Positions 44,567 to 56,500 of a stretch of DNA of 64,000 bases are shown piece by piece. The stretch is taken from NCBI GenBank assembly GCA_039621445.1, contig CP154956.1, positions 67,340,452-67,404,451 on the forward strand, read 5' to 3'. The translations under genes were made by a program, and so were the position numbers. Below the pieces are notes generated by a model that worked only from the letters and a program-made list of their open reading frames with translations, was not told the origin of the DNA and searched no databases. Source of the DNA: Euglena gracilis. Its lineage: Eukaryota; Euglenida; Euglenophyceae; Euglenales. How positions within the stretch are numbered: the first letter of the stretch is position 1; each line of letters begins with the position of its first letter.

Positions 44567-47500
44567 GTACGACCCATTTGGCTTTTGCCTCTTGTGCACC
44601 TCAATTTGCCTCACCAACCCCTGACGCAACCCCTCTGGAAGTCTGTCGAAACCCAAGTTGAACCTGTGCACTGGAGATGGTATGAGAATTTGACTCACCT
44701 TTCCATAATTTCTACTCCCCCGCCACATCTTTGCGTGTTTCTTGAATTCTTGAACTCATGAATTTTTCGATATTTTCTTTTCGTCTTTTGCACAATAAAA
44801 TTTTTTGGGGAAACCAGGTTTTAAGTTGGGTTCTGAAGGTTTTTTAGAAAATTTATCCGGTGAAAATTTTTACTTAAACCATTCTCGTGAACCCATGGGC
44901 CCTGTACTCAGTTTCAAGTCAAGGAATTATTGAAGAATCTGATCCCCCATTTCACAAGTTTTGGTAAAATTTGTAATAAATTGCATTTTTGGTAATGCCC
45001 ACCCCCATGCCTAGCGGCCACGCCCAGCAGGGGGGGGGGGGCTGCCCACCCCCCTGCCCACACCCCCACCACCCTGCCCATGTGGTCGGAGCGTCATTCC
45101 AAAAGGTTCATGAGAACAACTGGGTCAACAAAAATGAACAGCCTGGGGAAGGGATTCCACCTGAACTGGTGTCTGAGAGAGGGCGGAGAATTCCCTGTCC
45201 GCACTGCCAGAGGTTGATAACCCATGGGCAATGGTCAGCCCGACCACCAAAATCATCATGGCCAATTTTCTGCATGCCGTGCATGCCCCAAAAGGTAAGG
45301 CATGCCGTGCATGCAAAAAAGGGTGACTCCAATGGTCCAAAAAAAAAAAAAAAAAGGCCAACAATTGGTCGGGTTTCTCCACAATGACAAAAAAAAATCA
45401 ATTGTCAACTATTCGATCCAGCCTGAAAAAAACGTGACAAGAAACAACCCAATATTGCTAACAATTGGCCCTACAACGGTGCAAAAAAGGGCCAGAAACG
45501 GCGCAAATGACATGGTTTTGTTTTATTGTTTTATGTTGAGCCAAACCCCCATTTCGCAGCAAATTTTCTCAAAGTTTGAATTTGAAAAGAATGAAAAAAT
45601 TGGACAGTTTGGGCGGGGTTGCCTGTTCAATGTTCATGAATCAGTGGTCAACGGATAAAGATTGATGACGAATGTGTGTGGGGGGGAGAATGGTACAAGT
45701 GGTATTACTTGGCTGTGGTATATATGTGTGTATATGTTTTGTACATATATGGTAAAGCCTGCAAAAAAGGCAGAATGCTGAGTGTGTCCACAGAAACCGG
45801 TTTGGGTGTGAACCCGGAAACACCAAAAACTTATTGTGTTGTTATGGTTCGAGTAAATTTTTTTGACATTTTTCGTGCCAGCCGGAATCCTTCTCAAAAT
45901 TGATGAATTTGGCAAAATGGGTACAAAACTGGGTTGGGACACTCCCCCTTTCTCACCTTTTGCCCAAAGGTTTTATTTCCCCGCCCAAATATAAATACTA
46001 CCCCAACTCCGCCTGAGCTGAAAATTCAGAAAGGGCGAAAATTGCGAAAAATGGCGGATAATTTCCACAGTTTTTCAAACGGCCTCCTGCATTAATCCTG
46101 CCCCTCGCACAGAGGAATATTCAAAGGAAGTCCATTAATTTTCTTTTTTTTCAAATTTTCACAGGTGTCTTCACCTTTGGCTTGCTCCCAAACTGAAAAA
46201 TTACAAGTTCTTGTCGGAGTCGAGGTTGAAGAGGGGTGAGTGTCTCCTCCCCTCCTCTCTCTGGGCTTCCCATGTCTCACTGTTGGTGAGTTATCGAGAC
46301 CACCTGGGGAGAGTTCCGTGTATTTGGGTTGTAGTTTGTATCAGGGATTGAGTTAGGGTCAGGCACAGGGTTTGGCTAAACTTGGGCCAAACTGACAATT
46401 GTAGCACTGCCATGAATCCCATCCCTAACTCTAACCAACACCCCAACCTTAATGTAATCAAACCAATACCAATTTATGCGTTGTGTGCAAATCATGAATG
46501 GTCATCTTTTGGTTGAGGTGGGACGCAATTTCAAAGCAGGCCAGACCTGGTTTCAGCTGAGGTATTCCTTTGGCAAGTGTATGTGTGTGTGTGTGTGTGT
46601 GTGTGTTTCAAAGTAGCCTTTCTCCAGCCAGCCCAAAGCTACCAGCTCTGAACCCATCAGGCGTGGAAGGTTTCAACTTAGGCGGCCGGATTCGCATTTA
46701 AGCTTTTTTATGTTGATTCGCACATTCGCACATTTCTAGTTTTTTTTTGATTTTGGCTGTATGGCTCCGGGGGGTTTGAAAGCACGGCGACAAGCGAGTG
46801 CAAACAATGACCAAAAATTTTTTTGGGCAGTGTGACCCCTGGGACTTTGGCCAAAAATGGTGTTTTTGGGGGGTCCGGAAATGGGCTTCGCACGTTGAAA
46901 ACCCCGGGACCTTCCCCCATAGGAGTGAAAAAAACACAAAAAATCGACACAGGAACGGGACCTTCACTGCCCTTCTTGTTCTTTTCGGCTGTTTCCCCGG
47001 ATGTGCCCGAGCTACCGGCGGTGTGCTATGCTATTGAAAGTCCAAAAAATTTCAACGAGAAAAATGTCAGTAAAATTTGATTGTGCCAAAAATTTGTCCA
47101 CTTTTTTTTTGGCCTTCGTTTTTTCCCCTCCTAAAAAGTACCAATTTTTAACCCTAAATTTTTAGAGATTTTTTTTGTGAAAAAAATGTGGGTTTCCATC
47201 AAAAAATCATGTGTTTTGGGTTCATTTTTCAAAAAAATTTCAAAAAATTTCTGGCCAAAATCCCCGTTTTCCTGAAATTGGTGAAAATGCTGTGGTGGTT
47301 GGGGGTCGACCCTCCCCCCCCCCCACCTCCCGGGTAGGGGGGGTCGACCCCCCCACCTGGCCTTTCCGTTCTGCCCTGTCGTAGCGTCATGGTCATCATC
47401 AGTGCTTTAACACAGACATGTTGTTCGTTGCCTCCCATTGCACAAACCACCCACATACTAGTTTCCCCAAAATGATGGTGCGCGCATTTGCGCAAATGTG

Positions 47501-50500
47501 CCCACAAACAAAATTTGCTTGTGCGCGCATTTGCGCCCACAGTTTTGTGCGTGCAAATGCGCCCATAAACATAAATTTGTTTGTGCGCGCATTTGCGTCC
47601 ACAAACACACATCAGTTGTGTGACGGCTGGCTGACGTAGTCTGTAGTATGTGATCTGATAAGGCTCCGTGTGTTCTTACGGGCGGCTGCAGCATCCAAGC
47701 CAGTTCAGTCACCACGTCAGCACAAGCACCAATAGTCGTAACACTGTCTGTGTGTCTCTCACCTGTTTGGCATGCAACAGCACCAGTCTCACTCTCCTCC
47801 CTCTTCGCGTCACTCGGTAAGCAGCATTTGCACCAAACCACTGGGAGTTAATCCCCTACAACAGAGGGGTGCAACAGTTCATAATCTGTTTTCCGTGTGT
47901 CAGGGTACAGGATCCCAGAAATTTCACAAAAATTGTAAATTTGCGCAAATGCGCCCATTTCAAAGGAAAAACCCTTAAGTGCGAATCCGGCCGCCTAAGT
48001 TCAACTCTGATGATCAAAGATGAGGGTGCGCGGCCATGACCCCAACCTGGGAGGTCGACTTATCCATCCACCCCAAAACACCCTTCAAAAATTTGTCCTC
48101 TCGAATCGGGACGAAAATTTTTTTGCAAATTTTTGAGGTGTTGGTGGGTTTGTCAACCTGCAGGGGAGGTGTCGAGGGTGAGAGGATTTGGGCTTGAGGA
48201 CAGTGGGGTCAGTAAACATATCATACGCCACACTTTTTTTCAATGCAAACCTATTTCTGGTTGTTCTCTCACTTTTCCACGTCTTTCTTGTTGTCCACTT
48301 CTTGTTGTGGGCTAACTCTCCCAGCGCACGTTTTCTGGTCTGTACCAAACCTGGAGCCAGCATCCTCCATCTTGTTTGCAAATGCAACAAAAATTTCCAA
48401 AATCGAATGGCTGACAAGCAATGAAAGTTACTTGTTAAAATTTCTCCGACTGTCCTTGATTGCTTTGGTTTTTTGAAAGTTCCTTGAGCTGATTTCTAAA
48501 ATGGGGGGGATTATTGAGACCATATTGGAGTGGTATTGAGACCATATTGAACCAATATGAGAATATTGTGGTTTGCCCAGCCGTTCTCAGAGGTATTGAT
48601 ATTACAGCAACGTGTCTGAATTTCTGAGAACAATTGCTTCGAAAGTCTACAGTGCCATGGGGGGTCAGGGTTAGGGGGTAGGGTTAGGGTCAGGTCAGGG
48701 TTAAACCCCCCCCGAATAGAAGCCCCCGGGGGCTTCTATTCGGAACGTTGGTCGAAAATCCAGGGGGGGGGGCTTCTATTCAGGGGGGGGGGGGCACTAT
48801 TTGGCATTTTGGTCGAAAACCAGGGGGTCCGAGCATTATCGATGAAATTTCTTTGTGGGTTTACACGTCTTACCTTTCCAAGCCCTGTTAAATTTGCTGC
48901 AAAATGTTACTCTAGTGGATGCATTGGATCATTGCACGTAAACTCACCCAACCCTAATTTCACCTATGGCTGAAGGAGCCAAAGCACTTGCCGTCCGTCC
49001 CAATTGACAGACAATCCACAGGGAGTGGCCTACTATTCGGGGGGGGGGGGGGGCACTATTTGGCATTTTGGTCGAAAACCGAGGGGGGAGCTTCTATTCG
49101 GGGGGGGCACTATTCGGGGGGGGGGGTTAGGGTCAATGGTGCACTGGCAGTGCGGGCTGGATGTCCGCGAGAACCTCAAGATGGGGTGGGGTAAAACACC
49201 ACCAAACACACACACACACACACACACACAACTATATACCCCCAGAGGGGCCATATAGTTGGGCCATACACACTCACACATATATATCAGAAATGTGTGC
49301 TTCAGCTTCAACAACAAACCTGTGGGGTCCTTGTCGTGGTCAAAATTTTGATAAAACCAGTTCGCATCTGCACGTGTGTGAAAAAAATAAAAAAATTCAG
49401 TCAATTCCGTTTTGGCCGCCTGGTGACGACAAATGACGATGCCTAAAGGATTCTCTATATATTTGGTAATTTATTGAGGTTAGTGTTTTGATGACACGTG
49501 ATCTGATGATGGTGTTTATTTCTGTATTTTGCTTTTGACATGCAAGGTTTCATTTTCAATTTTGATGAAGTTGAATTTGATAGATTGTTTTGAAGTTTTA
49601 CAATCTTTGAAGCATTTAAGAAATTGAATAATATCTTAATAATAATATTTGATTTTTCATCTTAAACAGGAAAGTATAAATTCTACCTGGAAATATTCTC
49701 GGACCTCCTCCAATGCCTTTTGTACATGGCCTTCTTCTTGATCATTTTGTGGTTCTATGGTATTCCCATCCATCTGGTACGCGAGTTGTTCGTCACCCTG
49801 CGGTCGTTCAAAAAGACTATTGCTGATTTCATACGATACCGTAAACTCATCACCTGCCTTGATGAAAGGTTTGTTCGTTGCAAAAATGGGGTTCTCCATG
49901 CCCATCGCTTGGATTTTCTGTTGATTGCTCTTTTGCTTTATCGAAGAATTGCTTTTATTATCCAGTCCCTTTTGTCAGTGGGTTTGGTTTTGTTCCAATT
50001 TTTTTTTGAATGGGTTTTCATTCAGTCATGCAGTGAAATTTTACATTTGAGACTCCCGTGAGAGATTGAGACTAAGCTAAATTTTGATTGAATAAATGTC
50101 CTTTGAGTTAGTTTCACCTTTGGTTTTTCGATGAACAGGATCGTTTGTCCTTTTTTACCTTCATTTGTCTATGGGGAATGGAAAGGTTCCCAACCATTTT
50201 CTTCTCGCTGAGAATAACTGTGGAGATCTTTCAGAAAGTCAACATATTTTTAAGTATGTGTAAGGATACCCCAGATACCTCCCCCTTGTCTAGGTCTGCT
50301 TGGGGAAAAATGAAAATGAGAATATCCTTATGTTCACTTCCAAGAATCTGTGTTTATTTGTTGAATTTATTTGTTGAATTATGTTTGTGTGGCGTGATGC
50401 TGTGTTTTTGAGGTATGGAATTCCGGGGAGGGGGTGCCATGACGACCAAAAGCAGGGCCAGAAAATTTTTTTTGGACGACAGCAGCTGGGCTTCCCCCAG

Positions 50501-53500
50501 AAATAAAAACTCAATGTGGCTTCTGTACAAGAATGTAGCCTTAGTCGACACCAATATGAGTCTGCTTTGTAGTAGTCGTAGGTTGCTTGACGCTGGGGCG
50601 CAACAAAGCGATATTCATGCAGAGGTATCGGCAGCTGAGGGAGGGATCATACGCGAAGAAAACGACTGTTTTTTTAAAAAAAAATAGTCAGTCATTGTTT
50701 TGATGATAATGTGCCGTGATGGATGAATGTGTGACCCAGTAGGTTCTTTGTGCATGCTTTAAACAGAACACGTTGCGCAAGTCAGAACACATTGCGCAAG
50801 TGCGCAATGTGTTTGCTCAGTTGTTTGAAAGTTGTAATTGTATTGCACAGTCGTGCAACCTCTTAAATTTTCATTCTGAATAACGGCGCACATTGCGCAG
50901 ATGCGCAATGAAAACACATTTTAGCATATACGTTGTGTAACCACTGCGCAAGTGCGCAATGACCACCCACATTTAGAATTACAAAAATTCAAAACATTGC
51001 GCAAGTGCGCAATGTTTTATTTTTTGTGACGAAAAAAATAGTTGCTCACTTGCGAAACTGCGCAAACAACTGTGCAAACAACTGCTCAAACAGGGGCACC
51101 CGTTTCATTTACCCAGTGCTCTGGGTTCACACACCCCACAGACCATGATGCCAAGTCGTTGCTTTCGTGCCTAGACCCGGGCGCCAATGCTGACTGTCCT
51201 GAAAATTGGTGTTGGAGTGCAGAACTTTTTGAGAAATTGTGCGGCGGCACAATTTTGCAGTCATTTTCGAAGCTAAGTGTGAGTTAGGCCGCCCAAGTGA
51301 GATGGGAGGGTGTGGCAGGGTTGGGGCAACAGCTCAGGTTCTCCCCAAATTTGCACATGGGTGGGGGGTGGGGGGGCTGACTCATCTGGTCAGGACTGGT
51401 ACTGAAGCGCCGATACCTGAACTCCCAAACAAGGGATGATCCCTCCCGCTTCTATTGATCGAAGACATGAGCACAAAATAATTGGATAACTGTTTGTGGT
51501 CAATCTTTGATCTGGAGGCGGGGTGTGGTTGAGGCAACATCTCAGCTTTTGTGCGTTGCGGGCCGGCATGAGAACTGCATGGCGCTGAGGCAGCCATGAA
51601 ACAGAATTTCATGGCTTTCACCACAGTGCTTCTGGGGCGGCCAAGAAGTTTGTGGGGTGGGGGTGAGGTGGGAATGGGGCTACAACTCAGGAGTCATTCG
51701 CTGTGGGACGACATGAGCACACCACAGGGCTGCTGTCCACAGGGCTGCTGGGGTGGCCAAGAAGTTCGTGTGAGAGCAAAATACTGGGCGGGTGGGGGTC
51801 AACATCAACTTTGGGTGGGGGGGGGTGGTCAAGTTGGGCACACCAACCCAGGGGAGCAATGACCAAGGGGGTATCCATTTATCAAATCACGGGGGGGGGG
51901 GGAGGTATAAGAAATCTAACCGCTACGCAACTGTTGACTGTCCAGTAGGTGTCCCACACTCCCCATCCCACAACAACACCTGTATGAAAATTGCCTCTGT
52001 TGTCACCGTTGTTTTGACAGCCCAGGAGGTGCCCTAATCTTTTCAGATATTGTGGAAAAATCGCCGCGATCCCGTAACTGACAGCCCAAATGCTCCCACA
52101 TCCCCCACCCACCCGTATAAAATCCCACCGCTGTGTGATTTAAGTGATAGCCAAGTTCTCTGCCGTTCCCCCTCATATCACCTGTCATGAAAATCCCCTC
52201 CACTGTGCCACCATAAAGGACCCCCCCCAATCAACTTAATTCATCACAATTCTTATGGCTATGATGCCCTGACAGCCCTGTCAATGCCCTACCTCCCACA
52301 ACATCCCCTTATCACCAGTTGTGGAGAGTCTTGTGAGTGTCCTCCGCCCCCTCCCACGTCGAAATCACACCGCGGTGCCAAAACAAGTGGCCCCAGGGCA
52401 GAACGGGAATCGGCCAACAGCCAGGGTGGTGGGTGGGGGGGTCGACCACCCCCCCCCCCCCACCACCTCTTCCCGTATTTCCGGGAGCACCAATTTTTGG
52501 ACCCGAAAAAAATTTTTGACTCATTTTGGGACCCATACAGGGGGTCCCCCCAAAAACCACCCAAAACCCCATTTTTTCGCACCTTCCAAAAATTCAATAT
52601 TTTCCCAAAATGTTGATTTTGAGAGGTTTTTGAAGCAAAAAAAAAATGCCATTGAAGTCCAAAAGATTTCAACGAGAAAAAACGTCAGTAAAATTTGACT
52701 GTGCCGAAATTTGTCCACTCTTTTTGACCTTCGTTCCCCCCCCCCCACTCCTAAAAAGTACCAAATTTTAGGACAGAAAATTTTGAGATTTTTTGTGAAA
52801 AAAATGTGGTTTTCCATCAAAAAATCATCTGTTTTGGGATCATTTTTCAAAATAAATTTCAAAAAATTTTCTGGCCAAAATCCCCGTTTTCTCGAAATTG
52901 GTGAAAATGCTGTGGTGGGTGGGGGGGGTCGCCCCGCCCCCCCCCCCCACCTCCCGGGTGGGGGGGGTCCACCCCCCCCACCAGGCCTTCCCGTTCTCCC
53001 CCCCCCCATTAAGACCGACCCCCCGTTTATACCGACTTCCCCCATTTATACCCCCCCCCCCCCGAAAGAATCAGATGAGATCCATTTGTGCCGACCCCTG
53101 GAAAAATGCAGATATCCATTTATGCCGACCCCCTCTCTTGCATCTGGTGTCCACCAAGGTAATGCATCACAAAGCACAAGGAGGTCGCAGTACATACAAA
53201 AGCCCAGGCCCTCTCCACCATCGACTTTTTGGCGAAATGTGAACAGATGGATTGTTGTTTATTGGGGGTGACGATAAAACAGGGGAGTGGATGGATGTAC
53301 GTCGCTTCGTCCCCTCCCCCTCCAGTCGAGAAACTTGTCAAGAAATGTGAAAGTGATACTGACCCCCCCAGTATTTCAAGAAATGTGAAAGTGATATGCC
53401 GACCCCGTCGGTTTAAATGGGACGGGGGTTTAGGCTGCACTCTGTTACAGTGTCAGAGCCACGGATTTGCCCGGAAAGATGATGTCTGGGGGGGGGTCTC

Positions 53501-56500
53501 GGGCACCTTTTGGGTTGTCAACAATGGTGGCAAAAAAGCGTGAATTTTTATGTGGGTTGATATGGAGTGGGGGGGTTCGGACTGGGCCATCCACCAGGCG
53601 TTTTTGTTTTCTGTTTGAGTTTCTGATATTTTTTTCAATTGCGGTATTGGTTCAAATGCGGATGAATTTTTCGATTTTTGGCCATTCACAGGTATCCGAA
53701 TGCAACAGACGAGGAGATTGCTCGAGACCCGCAGTGCATCATCTGCTACGACGACATGACCAACCAGGCGAAGAAGCTGCCATGTGGGCATATCTTCCAC
53801 AAACATTGCCTCAAGTCCTGGTGTGCCGCTGCTCTCCTGGGCTTTGCCCAGAGGAATCAATTTTGATTCCTCTTGCCTCAATTGCCTCAGTGCTGCTCGC
53901 CCCCCTCCCCCCTGCATTGGAAGCCCTGGCACTGAGTGGTGGTCCGTTGTATGGGACACACATGCATAGCACCTGCTCACGCGAGCACCTGTGAAGGCTC
54001 ACCCCAAATGTGCATGTGCATGTGTGTGGTGCACCTCGCTGCATATGATATGCGCCAGTGAGCTCGGTACAAACCCTGTCCTTCTGCAATGGGAGTTTCA
54101 AGTGCAGGCAAGGTCTATGTCGTTTTGGAGGGGGGCATCCTCAGTCGAAGCTTTCAGTGCCCATTCGCCCCCCTCAGGGTTCTAGCAATGGTACCTGATT
54201 ATCAAATAATTACCTGAGAAGTAACACAAATAGAAGAAACAAAACAGCAAATTTTTTTCAAGCAACATCTGGCCAAAAAACAACCATTAAGAAAAGCATA
54301 GCAAATCACCCCTCTTCAATGCAATGTTGTCCTGTTTGGCCAAATGTTGATTTGTTTATTTTCATCGTTTGAGCCAAATCATCAAACTTGTGAGAAAAGG
54401 CATGGGTCTGAGTTTATTCCCTCCCCTGTGTTATTGACTTGGGTCAAGTTGGACCCAAAAGAGGATGGGGGTCATTTTCCCCAACTTGGGCTCACATGCC
54501 ACACGCTGGATGAATTCTCAAGACACCCTATCACAATTGGACATAATCTTGGAACTGTGTGTTTTCGACATTTCCCAACCACTTTGTCAGACAAAGAAGG
54601 CATTTTTTGAGGGAAAACACTTCTTGTAATGCATTCTCAAACCCAAAAAAATGGGGGGATCGGTTAGGGCCCAGAAGAGGAAGGGGTCAACTTAGGGGGG
54701 GTTCAAATCAGGGCCAACAGCGCAGGGGGCCAACAATAACCAACGGGGGGGGGGTCAATCACATGGGGGGGGTGGGAGGTATACAAAAAGGAAAATATGG
54801 ACGTTCCCAAAATACAACAAAATCAAATACGTATGTCAAAACACCTAAATTTTGGTTTATCTTTTATTTCTTTTTACAAATTTTATCACCATTGGTGCCA
54901 CGAAATTGGCACCAATTGACGCCAATAAAAAAACTCCCCCAAAAACAAATGGATCAACTCTTTAAAAAAGCAACTGTCACCAGTGTCAACGCCGCATTCC
55001 TGGAACAGCCAGCCAGCCAGCCAACATTTTTTTCCCCTTGGCTGGACTCCTCTCCCCGCAGTCCTTCAGACACCCCCAGTCCCCACTGCTACCTTCCGGC
55101 CCCTTGGGGTTCCCCCTTTTGTTTGCAGGATGGAGCGCAACAACAAGTGCCCCTACTGCAACAAGCAGACCTTGCTCGACCCACCGCGCACCCCTGTCGT
55201 CCAGCCGCAGCCCGCCCCCGCCCCGGTGGACGCCGCGGGGGGGGGGGGGGGGGGTTCCCGAGCAGCCCCGGGGGCGTCCAAGAAGCCGGCCAAGTCGAAG
55301 GGGCAGGCGTCCAAGAAGCTGAAGGTCAAGCAGCAACTGCAGGAGCAGCTGCAGCTTCAGCAACAGCAGCTGCAGATTTACATGGATGCCTGGTATGTGA
55401 TGTGGTGGTGTGTGAAGGAACCACACAACTTTCTTTTGATTGTAATACCATCAATACCATCATGATGAAGCGTATTTAGAGCCCCACAAATTCTGACCAT
55501 TTACCTTACTCTGCGGAAGGTCCCATTAGGGCTTCCTTTTTCTCATTTTCGGAGACCTGCTGGTATGTAGGGAACTGAAAGCTTTCAATTAAAAAAAAAT
55601 GCAGAGCAAAATGAACGACAGAGAGAATACAAAGCGCCGAAGGAAGCAGAGAGGAGCGTTCAGCCTTCATAAAAAAATGGACACAGTCTTATTTAGCACA
55701 ATGCCATTATTAGAGAACATCACAGAGCGAGCAGAGTTAACTAGAAGAGCATCACTCCTTGCTAAGTTTTATTGTTCTCCTCCCAGCTCATGTCACCAGC
55801 AAGGCAGGCTGAAAGGAGGATTTTTTGCTTTGCAAACCCTGCAGCCAGAATCTTTTTCAAGCTTTGAACAACCCTGTACTCCCAGCCAAAACAGCCCCCC
55901 CTTTGCGGCAAGCATTTTCACATAAAATGTGTATGCAAAATGCAAGTGCAAATGAATATTCAAAGACAAACCCTGTGCGATCAGTCAATTGACCAAAAAA
56001 ATCCAAGAGATTATGTTTTTCTCAACCACTTCTTGAAGAGAGTATTAACCCCCCCAAAAATGAGACCCGGGTCTTATTTTTGGGTCCGCTAGAAGCCTCC
56101 AGGGGGGGTCTTATTTTTGGTTTTTTTTCTTGACCGACCCGGGCCCGAAAAAACACCATTTTTCAGGTTCCCACAAGCGTCAAAAAATTTTCTTGATGTA
56201 AGTTGACATTTAGCATGTTTTTTTTTGCACTTCAAAAATCTGAAAATTTTTGAAATTGCATCATTTTTGTGTGTGAATTTGGGGTTTTTGGTATTTTTTC
56301 AGGAAAATTTTCACCGTCTTCGGCGCTTTGCGCCGTCAGGGGGGGTCTCAGATTGTTTTGCAAACAAAACTGTTTGTGGCTTGTAGTGTACGGCGGCTTT
56401 TACTCTTCGAAAAAAGAGATGAAGCCCTCATCTCTTTTTTTCGAAAAGTAACCCACCAAAACAAAACCCCCCCCCAAAATAAGACCCCCCCCAAAAAATC

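Larger units (their letters stand above)
44567..49669. other. HRD1 intron (about 5.1 kb) with element E2 and G-run repeats
   Basis: No exon seen. Holds a GAGGTCGGGCC-family unit (45205-45280), (TG)n (46578-46606), element E2 (46677-47999) with a nested truncated hAT copy (47033-47378), telomere-like GGGTTAGGG motifs (48660-48705), GGGGCTTCTATTC repeats (48705-48830, 49030-49130) and (AC)n (49206-49230). Stretches 44770-45000, 45400-46560 and 48000-48650 show nothing recognisable. Confidence 0.7.
49869..53691. other. HRD1 intron (about 3.8 kb) with an E4-family copy and an hAT-like element
   Basis: No exon seen. A likely E4-family copy lies at about 50072-51297 and an hAT-like element at 52394-53000. 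51300-52250 has G-run patches but nothing nameable. 53000-53440 carries repeated CCGACCCC(C)GT(T)TATACCGAC motifs. Confidence 0.65.

Noticed and set aside
54559-55479. 306-codon plus-strand open frame
   Set aside because: Only 55129-55392 is supported (HRD1 exon by RING homology and phase); the rest is intron read through by chance.
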